Counted from the stretch's first letter, positions 43,601 through 52,179 are shown. The stretch is 64,000 nucleotides of DNA from Neobacillus sp. DY30 (GCF_030123065.1 NZ_CP126093.1:5276001-5340000); one strand, 5' to 3'. Translations and numbers: made by a program. The notes: a model not told the origin generated them from the sequence alone.

Positions 43601-45927
43601 TCAGGAGACTTCATATTTTCCACAAATGTCTTTGCGATTTTTGCTACTTTATGATCTGGTGTGTTTGCTGTATTATTTGAGAAGTTTTCAACATTGTAAG
43701 ATGCAACCGTTAATTTTTCTTCTGCAGGTACAATATGCGTAACTTCTTGTTTTAAATCTGCTTTGATTAGAGCAGGCAATTTGGTCTTATCAGTCGCTAC
43801 TTGATAACCGTTAGATGAATAAGTTACGATACCCTCTACAGTACCATCAAACTTATCACCAGAACGGAAATCAGAACCAACATTATCAAGGAATATCTTC
43901 TCTGGATTGTAATCGTCTTTTGCGATATTCAATCCGCCCAAAACATTCAATTGATTGTTTGTCGTACTTTCCACAACGATTGGTACATCGTTAGAATATG
44001 GAGGTCCGACTACAAGGGCATTCGGGAATGATACGCGCATGTACTCAACAGATTCCCAGAAGTCAATACCATCTTCTGCTGGGTCAAATGACTGCATTTG
44101 ATCATTATCAATGACCTTGTTTGGAGGCACGATATCTTTGCCAACTTCAAGTGGTGCTGGCAATGCAGCTGTACCTGTTATTGTAACTGTAGTTGCAGTA
44201 ATTCTTGTTGTAGACAGGTTCGCACCGCCGCCAGTTTCTGTAACTTTTCCGTCAACCGTTACTGTATCACCGACATTCACTCCGTGAGCTGTTTTAGATA
44301 CTTCAATTGCTTCAGATGTTGCATTGTCATTGTCTGCGGTAGTAACATCCTGCATTACAAAGCTGTTGTTATTAAATTTGTGAGTTACAACTCCTGTAAT
44401 TCCCTGAACGGAAGCTCCGTTATATTCGGAAACATGTCCTTTTCCTTGAATATCATGGATGGCAATCCCTTGAGTATTTAAAATTTTATACGTAAAACTA
44501 AATACCTCACTTACAGTACCGTTCACAACTGCAATCGCTTTAATAGTTGTTTCACCAGTTTCCAATGTAATTGGTTCAACATATTTTGCGCTTGCTGCAG
44601 TTGGAGTTGTTCCATCTGTTGTGTAAAAAATCTCAGCACCTTCAAGGCCAGAGTTCAATACAATTTTTGTTCCAGCCGGGACAACACCTTGACCAATAGT
44701 AGTATAAACTGCTGGTTTATTAACTAAGTCATAACTATCAAGACCAGTAGTCTTTAAGTTAAATCCTTTATCATCTATAGAACCAAGTCCAACAATATGA
44801 ACTAAATCGCCTTCCTTATAATGTTTAATTAATTCATCATAAGTAGAACCTGTCCGATTATCATGAATTACTCTTACTTTGTCGCCATTATCAAACACAG
44901 CTTGGAAAGTAGCAGTACCGTAGCTATCCTTTGTCATTTCAGAGATTGTTACTCTTTCTAGCTTCAGTAATTCACCTTGAGTCGTTTCATCTACTTGCCT
45001 AACAGACTGTGCTGCAGGAAGTGGATTTCCATTGGATACGATTACAAGATTCGTAGGTTTGATCTCTAATTCACCTTTGTATAATACTAAATCGCCAGTA
45101 ATTTTTACTTGATCGCCTGGTTTTACATTTTGTGGGCTATTATAGACATACATGCCGCCAGTTGCATCTTGTATATAGAATGTTTCGCTGCCCCAAAGAC
45201 CTGTATTTGTTGTCGCGATACCTTCAATTGTTACAGAATGATTTGCACCAAGTTGACGTGCATCTGAAACGGAAATCACTGTTGGTTCTGGAGCTGGTTC
45301 ACTAGGAGCCGTACCGCCCATTTCATGCTTTCCAAGCTCAGTTAAGACATCTTTTCCTTTGCTAGTCCATTCGTTATTTCTATCAAACGCATCTGTTATG
45401 TTTGTATCTCCTGATGTAATATTGCTGTTTCTTACAAGAGTAAGGTCCGCTAAAACATTTTCAACTGAACCTACTTGTCCGATTGAATCAACAACCTGTC
45501 CATTTTTCTTAAGTACGATTTGGTCGTTACCATTGAAATTAATAACAGTTTTTTTATCGTCATACTTGTTAGTTACCTTTAGAATGTCAGCATGTGCATC
45601 TGAACGACTAATAACATAAGTATCACCAGCTGCAACCTTTCCATCTAATGGTAAAACTAGATTCGTAGTTGTGACACCTGTAGTTGCAGTACTACTATTA
45701 TTATATAATTCTAGTGTATATCCAGTTAGGTCAACTTCTGCACCTGTTCCATTAAATAGTTCAATAGCTTTATTAAAACTAGATCCCTCTATATATTCTG
45801 AAATAATCAAATCCGTAGCTTTAACAGTTTCAGCCCTTGCATTAGTGCCGGCTACTGGTGAAAGCAAACTCATTAGTAAGACAGGCACTGTGACAATACT
45901 CAAACTCTTCTTATGGCTTCTTTTCAT
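40687..45927 (-). CDS. Giant secreted nuclease / 5'-nucleotidase (YhcR-like)
   Basis: This 1746-aa exported protein has a signal peptide (1-34) and a lamin-tail-like domain (about 38-150, DLIISEYIEGS). Two OB-like modules lie near 224 and 486, with a chitobiase-type module near 407-480 (IFYTTDGTTPTAAS). An endonuclease/exonuclease/phosphatase domain (about 731-1040) has VASYNVENF, VIGNHLNSKGG, VVTGDMNDFE and SDHDPVLV. A 5'-nucleotidase follows (about 1046-1560; IHANDTHAALEN, GNHEFDLG, GGHSHTT, QNGGGIRAS). The C-terminus has no LPXTG motif. It probably degrades external nucleic acids to nucleosides and phosphate. ATG 45927 follows AGGGGGAG. Confidence 0.9.
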   Translation of the reverse strand: MKRSHKKSLSIVTVPVLLMSLLSPVAGTNARAETVKATDLIISEYIEGSSFNKAIELFNGTGAEVDLTGYTLELYNNSSTATTGVTTTNLVLPLDGKVAAGDTYVISRSDAHADILKVTNKYDDKKTVINFNGNDQIVLKKNGQVVDSIGQVGSVENVLADLTLVRNSNITSGDTNITDAFDRNNEWTSKGKDVLTELGKHEMGGTAPSEPAPEPTVISVSDARQLGANHSVTIEGIATTNTGLWGSETFYIQDATGGMYVYNSPQNVKPGDQVKITGDLVLYKGELEIKPTNLVIVSNGNPLPAAQSVRQVDETTQGELLKLERVTISEMTKDSYGTATFQAVFDNGDKVRVIHDNRTGSTYDELIKHYKEGDLVHIVGLGSIDDKGFNLKTTGLDSYDLVNKPAVYTTIGQGVVPAGTKIVLNSGLEGAEIFYTTDGTTPTAASAKYVEPITLETGETTIKAIAVVNGTVSEVFSFTYKILNTQGIAIHDIQGKGHVSEYNGASVQGITGVVTHKFNNNSFVMQDVTTADNDNATSEAIEVSKTAHGVNVGDTVTVDGKVTETGGGANLSTTRITATTVTITGTAALPAPLEVGKDIVPPNKVIDNDQMQSFDPAEDGIDFWESVEYMRVSFPNALVVGPPYSNDVPIVVESTTNNQLNVLGGLNIAKDDYNPEKIFLDNVGSDFRSGDKFDGTVEGIVTYSSNGYQVATDKTKLPALIKADLKQEVTHIVPAEEKLTVASYNVENFSNNTANTPDHKVAKIAKTFVENMKSPDIITLIEVQDNDGETDSGNSDATESYKRLIEAIKVAGGPTYQWTDVAPVNNTSGGAPGGNIRVGYLYNPERVTLVQGTKGEATQANGWTENGNLKLNPGVINPEVFSGTRKPIAAEFEFQGQRVVVIGNHLNSKGGDESLWGSSQPPKLNSEVQRLKLAQEINSFIKAGLAQNPALNVVVTGDMNDFEFTPVLDTLKGNVLTNMVDKVPAEDRFSYFFQGNNQVLDHILVTNNLVPNTAVDMIHINANFTEAQGQASDHDPVLVQLDFPDLSIIHANDTHAALENMPRTVTAVKDVRGTNPGALLLHAGDAFTGTLFFNEFQGKADLDMMNLMKFDAMTFGNHEFDLGSSAQGHQKLVDFIKGANFPFVSANVDFSKDAKFDGLFNDSIVTDFENGQIYNGIIKEVNGEKVGIFGLTTEETADISSPGTIAFENYIAEAKKAVEALELQGVDRIVALTHIGYDDNATIDNDLILAEQVEGIDVIVGGHSHTTLAKPTVIAKDATPTVIVQTGNSNSNLGVLNVEFDDNGVVIAHNGKLIAIDSKIAADPEAVKVLEPYQTHVTKVSTTEIGVTTPIALESPRTNGDNTKPSVRKNETILGNLITDGMLKKAKSFTGKNVIMALQNGGGIRASIGQGPITVGEVITVLPFNNTLATMEVTGAELKAAFEISLSQYPAENGGFLHVAGGKVVYDMTKPAKQRIVSVSYLNEAGKYVEVQDDVKYTIATNAFTAKGGDGYDVFAKAYAEGRVTDLGLSDWENFRDHLVSIGSEGIPTEIEGRIIDVKDVEPVEIKVPVIKQGNKYTINENALENLENKTVVVVEVENKTNATLTLTKAQIQALKNASAQVVVSNGNVDVQIPASMLPFAENLDILVKKKQEKAALAAYDFKIEVDGKEYHKFNEQVKLTFKVDPNQVKNLNNVKVYKWNEAKKNWELIGGEYNNGEISVYTDHFSTFGVFEVTPDSKKIPTKGN

Positions 45928-46048
45928 TTTTCTCCCCCTATGCCTTATAAAAGACATTTACATTGTATTAATTGTTTGAATAACCCTCTAAATCTCCAAG
46001 TCTAGATATCAACCAAGTTTATCTATTACTTCGGATAAAGATATAATC

Positions 46049-46062
46049 ATAAAGCGCTTTCA
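46049..46062. promoter_or_regulatory. Possible CcpA cre site
   Basis: TGAAAGCGCTTTAT on the minus strand matches the cre consensus TGWNANCGNTNWCA except at the last two bases, with AAAGCGCTTT a perfect palindrome. It lies about 120 bp upstream of the nuclease gene and suggests carbon-source control. Confidence 0.45.
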
Positions 46063-46327
46063 AAAGTAGCGAATTTCTTACTACTTCTATTATTCAAAAA
46101 CCTCCCGTAAAAATTATATAATTATATAATTTTTCTAACAAGCTAAATTATAATTTTGTGAAATTTTGACGATTTTTCTTTATTATGATTAGTATTAATT
46201 TTAGAAATTATAGGATTCTATCCTGTGGGAAATAATTATTACGCGGTGAAAAGTTATTATTGTTTAGTTCGTTTTTAATAAACATTTTTCGACAGCTTCC
46301 AGAAATGGTGCCGTGAGACAGACAAAA

Positions 46328-46359
46328 CTAACGGAACCAGTTTTGCCTGATTCCGTTAG
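46328..46359 (-). terminator. Terminator-like hairpin
   Basis: CTAACGGAA and TTCCGTTAG form a perfect stem with inner CAG/CTG pairing, followed by TTTTGTC on the minus strand. It is a second hairpin after the terminator at 46473. Confidence 0.5.
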
Positions 46360-46472
46360 AAATATCTTTCTGCTTCATTAATACCTAAAAATTTTAGAAC
46401 TTAAAAACCTGCATCATTTACGTACTTTTATTTTCATAACCTAATATAGATTACTATACTTATAAAACATAT

Positions 46473-46520
46473 AAATAAAAAGCTGGCATGAGTACGATTC
46501 AATATCGACTTCACACCAGC
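46473..46520 (-). terminator. Probable terminator of the gene at 46773
   Basis: GCTGGTGTGA pairs with TCATGCCAGC (wobbles included) over a 19-base loop and is followed by TTTTTATTT on the minus strand. Confidence 0.5.
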
Positions 46521-46772
46521 AAGTTACTGTTAATATTTTGGGACACCAGTCTACCGTCCTACTTCGTCGCACTTTACCTTGAATTGGTTCACTTGCTAGA
46601 GTTCCCCATTCTTAAAGATTCTTTGACCCAAGTTATCAAGAAATGCACACACCTTGTCTATTGACTTTGGCTCATGAATTGATTTCTGAAAAGACGATGT
46701 CCAGTCTCGTCCTGATATGAATGAAGTTCGTCCCTCTAAAGAATCCACCTCAGGGGGAATTGTACGGCCCGG

Positions 46773-47243
46773 CTACTGGTTGTAATCCCAAAGAATTGTC
46801 CACTTATCTTTTTCTTGAACGGCAAATACCTCTTGTTCAAGGTCGAAATTGCCATATTTTCCTTTGTAGGTTTGGGTAACCAAGATTTTGTAGACGTTTT
46901 TTAAGGCTGGCCCTGACTTGGACATTTTCCATTGGTCAATCTTTTCAGGTTCACTCATTGTAAAATTAAAGGTTTCAACGCCAAAGTGGTTCATAAATAC
47001 ATGAGCACGGTCTTGGATATAATGCCCTTTACCGAATCTTTCCTTCATCGTTGAATGAAAAAGGCCCCAGGACGAAGCAAATTCCCCCTCCTGTTCATAC
47101 AAATAAAACTCCTCGACCACAGCAGCAGCCTCTTCATCAGGCGAAAACCAAGCACCTTTTATTAACAAAACAACAGTAACTATACACCCCAGTAAGACTA
47201 TTCCCACTATAAACCCTTTAATCGAAGTTGACTTTCTAGACAT
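46773..47243 (-). CDS. Hypothetical membrane-anchored protein with NTF2-like fold
   Basis: This protein of 156 aa has one N-terminal helix (about 10-30) and an external domain beginning AAAVVEEFYLYEQEGEFASSW and ending with KWTILWDYNQ. The pattern (helical start, long curved sheet, final Trp strand) looks like an NTF2/DUF4878-type domain. AAAGGAGAGG serves ATG 47243; an upstream in-frame start (47261) overlaps this site. The function is unknown. Confidence 0.7.
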   Translation of the reverse strand: MSRKSTSIKGFIVGIVLLGCIVTVVLLIKGAWFSPDEEAAAVVEEFYLYEQEGEFASSWGLFHSTMKERFGKGHYIQDRAHVFMNHFGVETFNFTMSEPEKIDQWKMSKSGPALKNVYKILVTQTYKGKYGNFDLEQEVFAVQEKDKWTILWDYNQ

Positions 47244-47325
47244 GGACCTCTCCTTTAGCACAGACTTCCCATACTAAAGACTATGTCCAGCCCCTTCTAA
47301 ATATTAATGAAGTTCTCCTCACCAT

Positions 47326-47370
47326 CTGTCCACCTGAGGTGGACAGTGTCCACGAGCGGTGACAGGCACC
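47326..47370 (+). repeat. REP-like palindromic element, full unit (copy 11)
   Basis: It differs from copy 1 by one base (GTCCACC for GTCCGCC), which makes the first palindrome more perfect. It lies 17 bp beyond the stop of the gene at 47388. Confidence 0.9.
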
Positions 47371-47387
47371 ACTGGAGCACCACTCGA

Positions 47388-47909
47388 TCAGCGGAATTCT
47401 TTTTCTATATAATCTAGTTCTTCCTGCGGGGTAAGTAGACGGGTGGCTTTGCCGATGTTTCCTTTTTGGTAGGACCAAATGCGGTTGTGGGCGCTTACGG
47501 CGTTGGTGAAGTCTTTCCCAATCCAGGGTTCTAGGATGTCTATAAGCATTTGTTTCGTGCTGCTATTTTTGAAGTTCTTATTTTTTATTACATCATATAG
47601 TATCTGTACTTTATCAGCGGTGATTTCGGAGGATCCCCATTTTTTGTCTGCCTCCACCTTCTGATGAGTCATGTTGTGAACTTCTTGTATAAGTTCCCCT
47701 TCATTCATAGCTTCATATTGTTCCATTACTTTCGTTGATACCGGGGTCTCAAAGCTTTTATCGATTTTTGTTTGTGCCTCTTTTGCGGCAACGGGGTCAT
47801 TTTTCTTACCAGTGATTTTCAAGTTGCTATCTTCACTTAGAAAAAAATAAACTCCCACGATACAAGCTAGAATCCCAACGATAGGACCCCACACTTTCAC
47901 CTTCTTCAT
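47388..47909 (-). CDS. DUF6241-like membrane-anchored protein
   Basis: This 173-aa protein has a helix at about 8-25, then a charged region and a helical domain with MNEGELIQEVHNMTHQKV and KKWGSSEITADKVQILYD. The MTHQKV...KWG pattern resembles DUF6241 proteins of Bacillus, of unknown function. GGGGGAG precedes the ATG. A TATAAT-like box at 47968-47973 on the minus strand may drive it. Confidence 0.72.
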   Translation of the reverse strand: MKKVKVWGPIVGILACIVGVYFFLSEDSNLKITGKKNDPVAAKEAQTKIDKSFETPVSTKVMEQYEAMNEGELIQEVHNMTHQKVEADKKWGSSEITADKVQILYDVIKNKNFKNSSTKQMLIDILEPWIGKDFTNAVSAHNRIWSYQKGNIGKATRLLTPQEELDYIEKEFR

Positions 47910-48241
47910 TGCGCTCTCCCCCTAAACTCTAAATCTATCTTTTTTGGCAAAAGCCCAATTTCTATTAATTATACAAAATTATCCCAGATACTTGTACTGA
48001 TTATTTAAGACAGGGTTAACACCTATGAGTATTTACCACTATTTTTTAAAAAATTATCTGATAATTACGCAAAAATGCAAATTTCCCTAACTAAATTCCA
48101 TTTATCACACAAAACATGATTGTTCTGACAATTTCGTTGAAGTTATGTATTTCAATGCCGTTCGATACTCTCTACGTTTCTCGATATGGTAAAGGTACCC
48201 GGGAATAACATGAAAAGCGCGCTTTCTGAAAGGGACTATCC
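47910..48241. other. 332-bp intergenic region
   Basis: It holds the probable minus-strand promoter of the DUF6241-like gene (TATAAT reverse at 47968-47973). A perfect 12-bp palindrome AAAGCGCGCTTT at 48214-48225 lies 17 bp before the sigma-factor start and could be an operator. No gene was seen. Confidence 0.5.
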
Positions 48242-48733
48242 TTGGAGAGCTTTGAACAGTTAGCTATTCAATATGAACCAATGATTCAACGAATTATTTC
48301 CTCACTTCACATATATAAAAACAAAGACGAATTCCGCCAGCAAGGTCTTATCGCACTGTGGGAGGCAAGCAAGCGGTTTGACCCCGGAAAAGGGAATTTT
48401 TCCACCTACGCTTATCATTATATAAAAGGATATATACTCATGGAATTAACGAAGGAAACGGTGGAGTCGGAAAGAAATTTTTACCCGAAGGAAGAATTCT
48501 GGGAATATGCAGAAGCTCCGTGTACTGGAGAGGCACCTCTAGAAAAAGATATTTTCATGCGATATGGTCGTAATCTAACACCCAATCAAAGAAAATGGCT
48601 TTTTCATACGGCTGTTGAAGGCTTAAGTGTTAGCGAAATTGCCGAAAAGGAAAAGGTTTCACTTTCTGCAGTAAAAAGTTGGCGAAAAGGAGCGCGCGAA
48701 AAATTAAAAATAGCCATGGGATCTAAAGCATAA
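48242..48733 (+). CDS. Small sigma-70 family RNA polymerase sigma factor
   Basis: This protein of 163 aa has region 2 (IQRIISSLHIYKNKDEFRQQGLIALWEA, FDPGKGNFSTYAYHYIKGYI, in pieces) and a region 4 helix-turn-helix (LSVSEIAEKEKVSLSAVKSW). There is no region 1 or 3, so it is an ECF-sized or alternative factor like the Bacillus YvrI/ComX-type group. No anti-sigma gene is adjacent. The start is TTG 48242 after AAAGGGA. The regulon is unknown. Confidence 0.85.
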   Translation: MESFEQLAIQYEPMIQRIISSLHIYKNKDEFRQQGLIALWEASKRFDPGKGNFSTYAYHYIKGYILMELTKETVESERNFYPKEEFWEYAEAPCTGEAPLEKDIFMRYGRNLTPNQRKWLFHTAVEGLSVSEIAEKEKVSLSAVKSWRKGAREKLKIAMGSKA

Positions 48734-48740
48734 TGAAAAA

Positions 48741-48769
48741 GGTGCCTTCCATAAAAATGGTTTGGCACC
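48741..48769. terminator. Bidirectional Rho-independent terminator
   Basis: GGTGCC and GGCACC with an inner CCAT/ATGG pair form a stem between the convergent sigma-factor and DUF5658-like genes. The GGTGCC resembles the REP core but the rest does not. Confidence 0.75.
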
Positions 48770-48770
48770 T

Positions 48771-49067
48771 TTACATCAGAACAACGACCCAGTAGCAATG
48801 GAGGAAAAATATCAGTGTATAGAAACATGAGGCAAAGACCGTGAGTCCCTTTGTAAGGGAAGATTTTGGTACTCTCTTAAAAAGAATAAACATATAAAGG
48901 CACAGCGAAAATACGATCTTAATAATCAAAAACATGGACGGCTCTGCTTCATATATTTTAAGCATGAGCGGGTTCATTTCCTGTATTAGTGATTTTTCCA
49001 AACCAAAATAAGTTATGAAACCGTCAAATATATTTAAGAGAGATAAATAATGAAAGAGCAAGACCAT
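48771..49067 (-). CDS. DUF5658-like small membrane protein
   Basis: This 98-aa protein has three helices and the FDGFITYFGLEK and EMNPLMLKIYE motifs of DUF5658. I chose ATG 49067 because a strong AGGAGGTG site lies at about 49076-49084; an in-frame ATG at 49133 has no ribosome site. The function is unknown. Confidence 0.75.
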   Translation of the reverse strand: MVLLFHYLSLLNIFDGFITYFGLEKSLIQEMNPLMLKIYEAEPSMFLIIKIVFSLCLYMFILFKRVPKSSLTKGLTVFASCFYTLIFFLHCYWVVVLM

Positions 49068-49321
49068 TGGGTCCCTCACCTCCTGGTTGTTCCTAATAAC
49101 GAATTTCCTTATTAATAGCAGGATATCCTTCATAGGAGAAAATTAATCGTTAGACAATTTTCTCTATAATCTTTTCGATATTACCGTAACAAGGGTAAAT
49201 AACAATTTATAAACATTTAAAATTGACGTTACAGGTCGAGTTTTAAAAAGAAAACTCGAAGGAAAGTGCTTAACTTGAAATCGTGCTAAGATAAACATAC
49301 ACAAGGGTGGAGGGGAAAAAG

Positions 49322-49750
49322 ATGGTTAGTATAGAAAAAAGGATAACCGCTGAAAAGTGGTTTAACGAATATTTTACTAAAGGGAATCTAAATGTTTTAG
49401 ATGAAGTCACAACAGCTGATTTTTTATATCATTCAAGAAATGGTGACAATACTAGAGAAAAAATGAAAGAATTCATGTCGTGGTATCGTTCTGTTTTTCA
49501 AGACGATGAATGGGTAATTGATGACTTTATTGAGCAGGGAGAAAAGTTAGTAGTTCGTTATACAGGCTGGATGACGTATAAGGGCGGATGGTTCAATATC
49601 CCTTCAGAAAACCAGCGGGTAAAGGAAACGGGTATTATGATTTTTCTTTTTCATGAAGGTAAAGTCAAAGAGCTTTGGTGCGAAAATAGTGACGCAGCTA
49701 TTCTTTTTGAGTTAGGAGCTTTAACCAAAAACACTCATAAGGCTTTTTGA
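49322..49750 (+). CDS. SnoaL/ester-cyclase-like NTF2-fold protein
   Basis: This 142-aa soluble protein has AEKWFNEYFTKGNLNVLDEV, FLYHSRNGDNTREKM and VVRYTGWMTYKGGWFNIPS, typical of SnoaL-like polyketide cyclase relatives. In Bacillus these are of unknown function. GGAGGGG serves ATG 49322; a GTG at 49307 contains the ribosome site itself. Confidence 0.8.
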   Translation: MVSIEKRITAEKWFNEYFTKGNLNVLDEVTTADFLYHSRNGDNTREKMKEFMSWYRSVFQDDEWVIDDFIEQGEKLVVRYTGWMTYKGGWFNIPSENQRVKETGIMIFLFHEGKVKELWCENSDAAILFELGALTKNTHKAF

Positions 49751-49759
49751 CCCAAATTC

Positions 49760-49796
49760 AAAGGCTCAGAGTCTAAACTAACTCTGAGCCTTTGTT
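49760..49796. terminator. Rho-independent terminator
   Basis: AAAGGCTCAGAGT and ACTCTGAGCCTTT form a perfect stem (about 49760-49772, 49780-49792). Confidence 0.8.
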
Positions 49797-49870
49797 ATTA
49801 GGTAACGATGTATGGCCATTGGAATCTGAAGTCGAACGTTGCATGTTTCTTTCCACTTAGGACTGCCATT

Positions 49871-50164
49871 TTACAGTTTCCATTCTGGAAAATCTTTCGT
49901 TTTTTGTTTTTCATATTCTGTCATTCGTGAGTACGAGTGTGACAGTTTTGAAAGGATGTACCCTTGAGGGCTAGCGGTTTTTTCGTCGCCGTTAACCTCT
50001 TGTAGTTTAATAGTGGTAAACATAATGGCTATTTGAGCTAAACTCTCGATTGTGTCCATCAATTCAGGGTTGTCATTGTAATTTTTCTTGGCAATGGCAT
50101 AAACCGTATCCAGTCTGCTCCTTATATGCTTTAATGTTTCTGCGTCAAATTGGTCTTTTTTCAT
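49871..50164 (-). CDS. Hypothetical soluble helical protein
   Basis: This 97-aa protein is charged and helical (DAETLKHIRSRLDTVYAIAK, LAQIAIMFTTIKLQEVNGDE) with no membrane segment or known motif. AGGGGTG precedes the ATG. I do not recognise the family. Confidence 0.65.
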   Translation of the reverse strand: MKKDQFDAETLKHIRSRLDTVYAIAKKNYNDNPELMDTIESLAQIAIMFTTIKLQEVNGDEKTASPQGYILSKLSHSYSRMTEYEKQKTKDFPEWKL

Positions 50165-50264
50165 TACATTTCACCCCTTATTACTAAAGCATATGGAATT
50201 TCAAAGGATATGGAACGTACGAAAATAAATAAATATTTTTAAGAATAAAGCCGTTTTAATAGAA

Positions 50265-50303
50265 AAAAGGCATTTTCTCTGTTGAAATGAGAAAATGCCT
50301 TTT
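50265..50303 (-). terminator. Rho-independent terminator of the GNAT gene
   Basis: A 14-bp perfect stem (AAAGGCATTTTCTC with GAGAAAATGCCTTT) is followed by T on both sides, just after the stop at 50308. Confidence 0.8.
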
Positions 50304-50307
50304 ACAC

Positions 50308-51210
50308 CTATCGATTATTTATCAAATACTGATAACATGCAACGGCGTCAACCTGTTTAAAGCCTTCCTGAACGTATAACGCCTGTGCCCGCTCATTTTC
50401 TCCGTTAACACTAAGTATCGTTCGTTTATAGCCTTTTTCCTTAGCAAACCTTAATGAAGCCCTTAGCAGGCTTCTTCCTAATCCGCGGCCTTGGTACTCA
50501 GGTAAAATAGCGACAGGGCCAATGTTCATAATCGGTGCTTCTTCATATTCATCATCGGCTCCTCTAATCACCCCTACTGGCTTACCCTGGTGAAATAGGA
50601 TCATCATCCCGCCTTCCAGGTAATCATCATCGATTAGCAATGTTTTTACACCCTCCGTGGTAAGAGGTGTTTCACTGCCTTTCAGTTTTGAAAAAGCAGC
50701 ATTTCGTACGGTTAACCAATTTTCTTCATCCTGGTCAGGACGAAATGCTTTAAGTTCGTACCCGTTTGGCAGTTCGACTTCCGGTACGTCTAGATCTTCT
50801 CTTACAAGCAGGAAAGCATATCTTTCTACAGAAAACTTCAAGCCTTCAATCATCTCTATCAAATTTTTATTTCCTACTGGGATAAACAGAAAAACCTTTT
50901 CTAGGCTAGTAGTATGTTTTAAGAGTTTCTCTAGCAGCTGCTGATAGCATTGTATATCTTGGGTTTCGCTATGAAAAATCCGAAACCGAGCCCTTCTTCC
51001 ACGCTTATGATAATCATCCATAACCAGCGAGGCGGCTCCGACAATTTGATCCTGTTGATTTAGTGCAAGATATGTTGGATTTTCATCCCCTGCCTGAAAC
51101 TTCAATAAATCAAAATCATACAAATAGGAATCATCTAGCTCACTTCTATGCTTCTTACAATAAGCAACAAAATCGAGAACTCTCTCTTTTTCTAAGCCTT
51201 CCACTCTCAC
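50308..51210 (-). CDS. Tandem GNAT N-acetyltransferase
   Basis: This 300-aa protein has a degenerate N-terminal GNAT half (about 1-145) and an intact C-terminal one. Motif A is IGPVAILPEYQGRGLGRSLL, which binds acetyl-CoA through GRGLG. LSVNGENERAQALYVQEGF is the last conserved helix-strand. The acceptor cannot be predicted. It starts with GTG after GGAGGGG. Confidence 0.85.
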   Translation of the reverse strand: MRVEGLEKERVLDFVAYCKKHRSELDDSYLYDFDLLKFQAGDENPTYLALNQQDQIVGAASLVMDDYHKRGRRARFRIFHSETQDIQCYQQLLEKLLKHTTSLEKVFLFIPVGNKNLIEMIEGLKFSVERYAFLLVREDLDVPEVELPNGYELKAFRPDQDEENWLTVRNAAFSKLKGSETPLTTEGVKTLLIDDDYLEGGMMILFHQGKPVGVIRGADDEYEEAPIMNIGPVAILPEYQGRGLGRSLLRASLRFAKEKGYKRTILSVNGENERAQALYVQEGFKQVDAVACYQYLINNR

Positions 51211-51241
51211 CCTGGGTCCCCTCCGATTTACTCATTCAATT

Positions 51242-51634
51242 CTATTTTTTTAGCTCAGGCTGAAACAACTCCAGCGTCTCCCCATCTGGCCCCTTAAAGA
51301 AAATATACTTGCTTCCATTTGCCAAAATAGAAGTTTCATCCTGTGTAAAATGCACCTTCAACTTTTTAAGACGGTCAATCTCTACCTCAATATCGTCGAC
51401 CGTAAAGGCAATATGATGAACCTTCCCTTCATCAGGAAACTTATTGTCCTTCCCACAAATAAGTTCAACAATAACCTGTCCACTAGCACGATCTCCCAAA
51501 AACGCCAACTCAGTCGTTTCATTCGCAGCAAACCGATCCAGCAAATCTAACCCCAACACATTCCCATAAAAATCAACAGAAACCTCCATATCACTCACCA
51601 TCACACCAACATGCTCCAACTTCTTCACAGCCAT
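51242..51634 (-). CDS. VOC/glyoxalase family protein
   Basis: This 130-aa protein is a single VOC domain with metal ligands probably His of LEHVGVM, His of VHHIAF and Glu of ETLELFQP. It may be a lyase, dioxygenase or resistance protein; the substrate is unknown. AAAGGAGG precedes the ATG. Confidence 0.82.
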   Translation of the reverse strand: MAVKKLEHVGVMVSDMEVSVDFYGNVLGLDLLDRFAANETTELAFLGDRASGQVIVELICGKDNKFPDEGKVHHIAFTVDDIEVEIDRLKKLKVHFTQDETSILANGSKYIFFKGPDGETLELFQPELKK

Positions 51635-51654
51635 AAAAAAACCTCCTTTATTAT

Positions 51655-51667
51655 GGTGCCTGTCACC
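51655..51667 (-). repeat. REP-like core (copy 12)
   Basis: GGTGCCTGTCACC followed by ATTTATGC; on the minus strand this reads GCATAAATGGTGACAGGCACC-like, the same extension type as copies 9 and 10. Confidence 0.75.
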
Positions 51668-51756
51668 ATTTATGCAAATTGTACCATTTATACACTGATT
51701 TATGTATGAAACCTCTTGTAAGCGTTCAAACTGTGGTTGAAAAAGGGGTTGGAATT

Positions 51757-52179
51757 ATGCGAAGCTTGTTTATTTTTGTTTGGTGTACGGTCATTTTGAT
51801 TTTTACTTGTACCTCCAGTTTTCATGATTTAATCCAACAGGGTGTACTGCGTTTTCGATGGGATGGAGATCCAACCTTTTCTGATTTCCTGTCACCACTG
51901 CCGTATGTTCTTAGTAAGGGATTCCTTTTGCAAAAACTTGGCCATATAGTAGTTTTTCAGGTTCTTACGATCCTGCTTTTAATGAAATTTCGATCTCATA
52001 TGATAATCCTAGCGATGACTGCTTCCTTTGCTTCTCTAACCGAAATTCTACAACTATATTTCAGCCGTGGTGGAAGGGCTTTTGATATTGGATTTGATTT
52101 GATAGGTATTTTACTTACTTTAGCGATTGCAAACATTTTGAGGATAAAACATTCTAGTCGTATTGATTTAAATAATTAA
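51757..52179 (+). CDS. VanZ-like membrane protein
   Basis: This protein of about 140 aa has four helices and LQKLGHIVVFQVLTILL, FASLTEILQLYFSRGGRAFDIGFDLIG split over conserved VanZ positions (the E-x-x-Q and R-x-x-D-x-x-x-N/D pattern). VanZ relatives are linked to envelope or teicoplanin tolerance, with unknown chemistry. AAAGGGG serves ATG 51757; the upstream in-frame sequence to 51679 is probably not translated. Confidence 0.78.
   Translation: MRSLFIFVWCTVILIFTCTSSFHDLIQQGVLRFRWDGDPTFSDFLSPLPYVLSKGFLLQKLGHIVVFQVLTILLLMKFRSHMIILAMTASFASLTEILQLYFSRGGRAFDIGFDLIGILLTLAIANILRIKHSSRIDLNN

Larger units (their letters stand above)
45928..46772. other. 845-bp non-coding gap
   Basis: This AT-rich gap holds the leader of the nuclease gene (cre-like site), a perfect 26-bp AT-only palindrome at 46109-46134 and two minus-strand terminator hairpins. 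At 46596-46772 a frame stays open in phase with the upstream gene beyond its stop. I see no further convincing gene. Confidence 0.5.

Noticed and set aside
46109-46134. Perfect 26-bp palindrome of A and T only
   Set aside because: Low-complexity AT sequence can give this by chance; no promoter geometry supports an operator.
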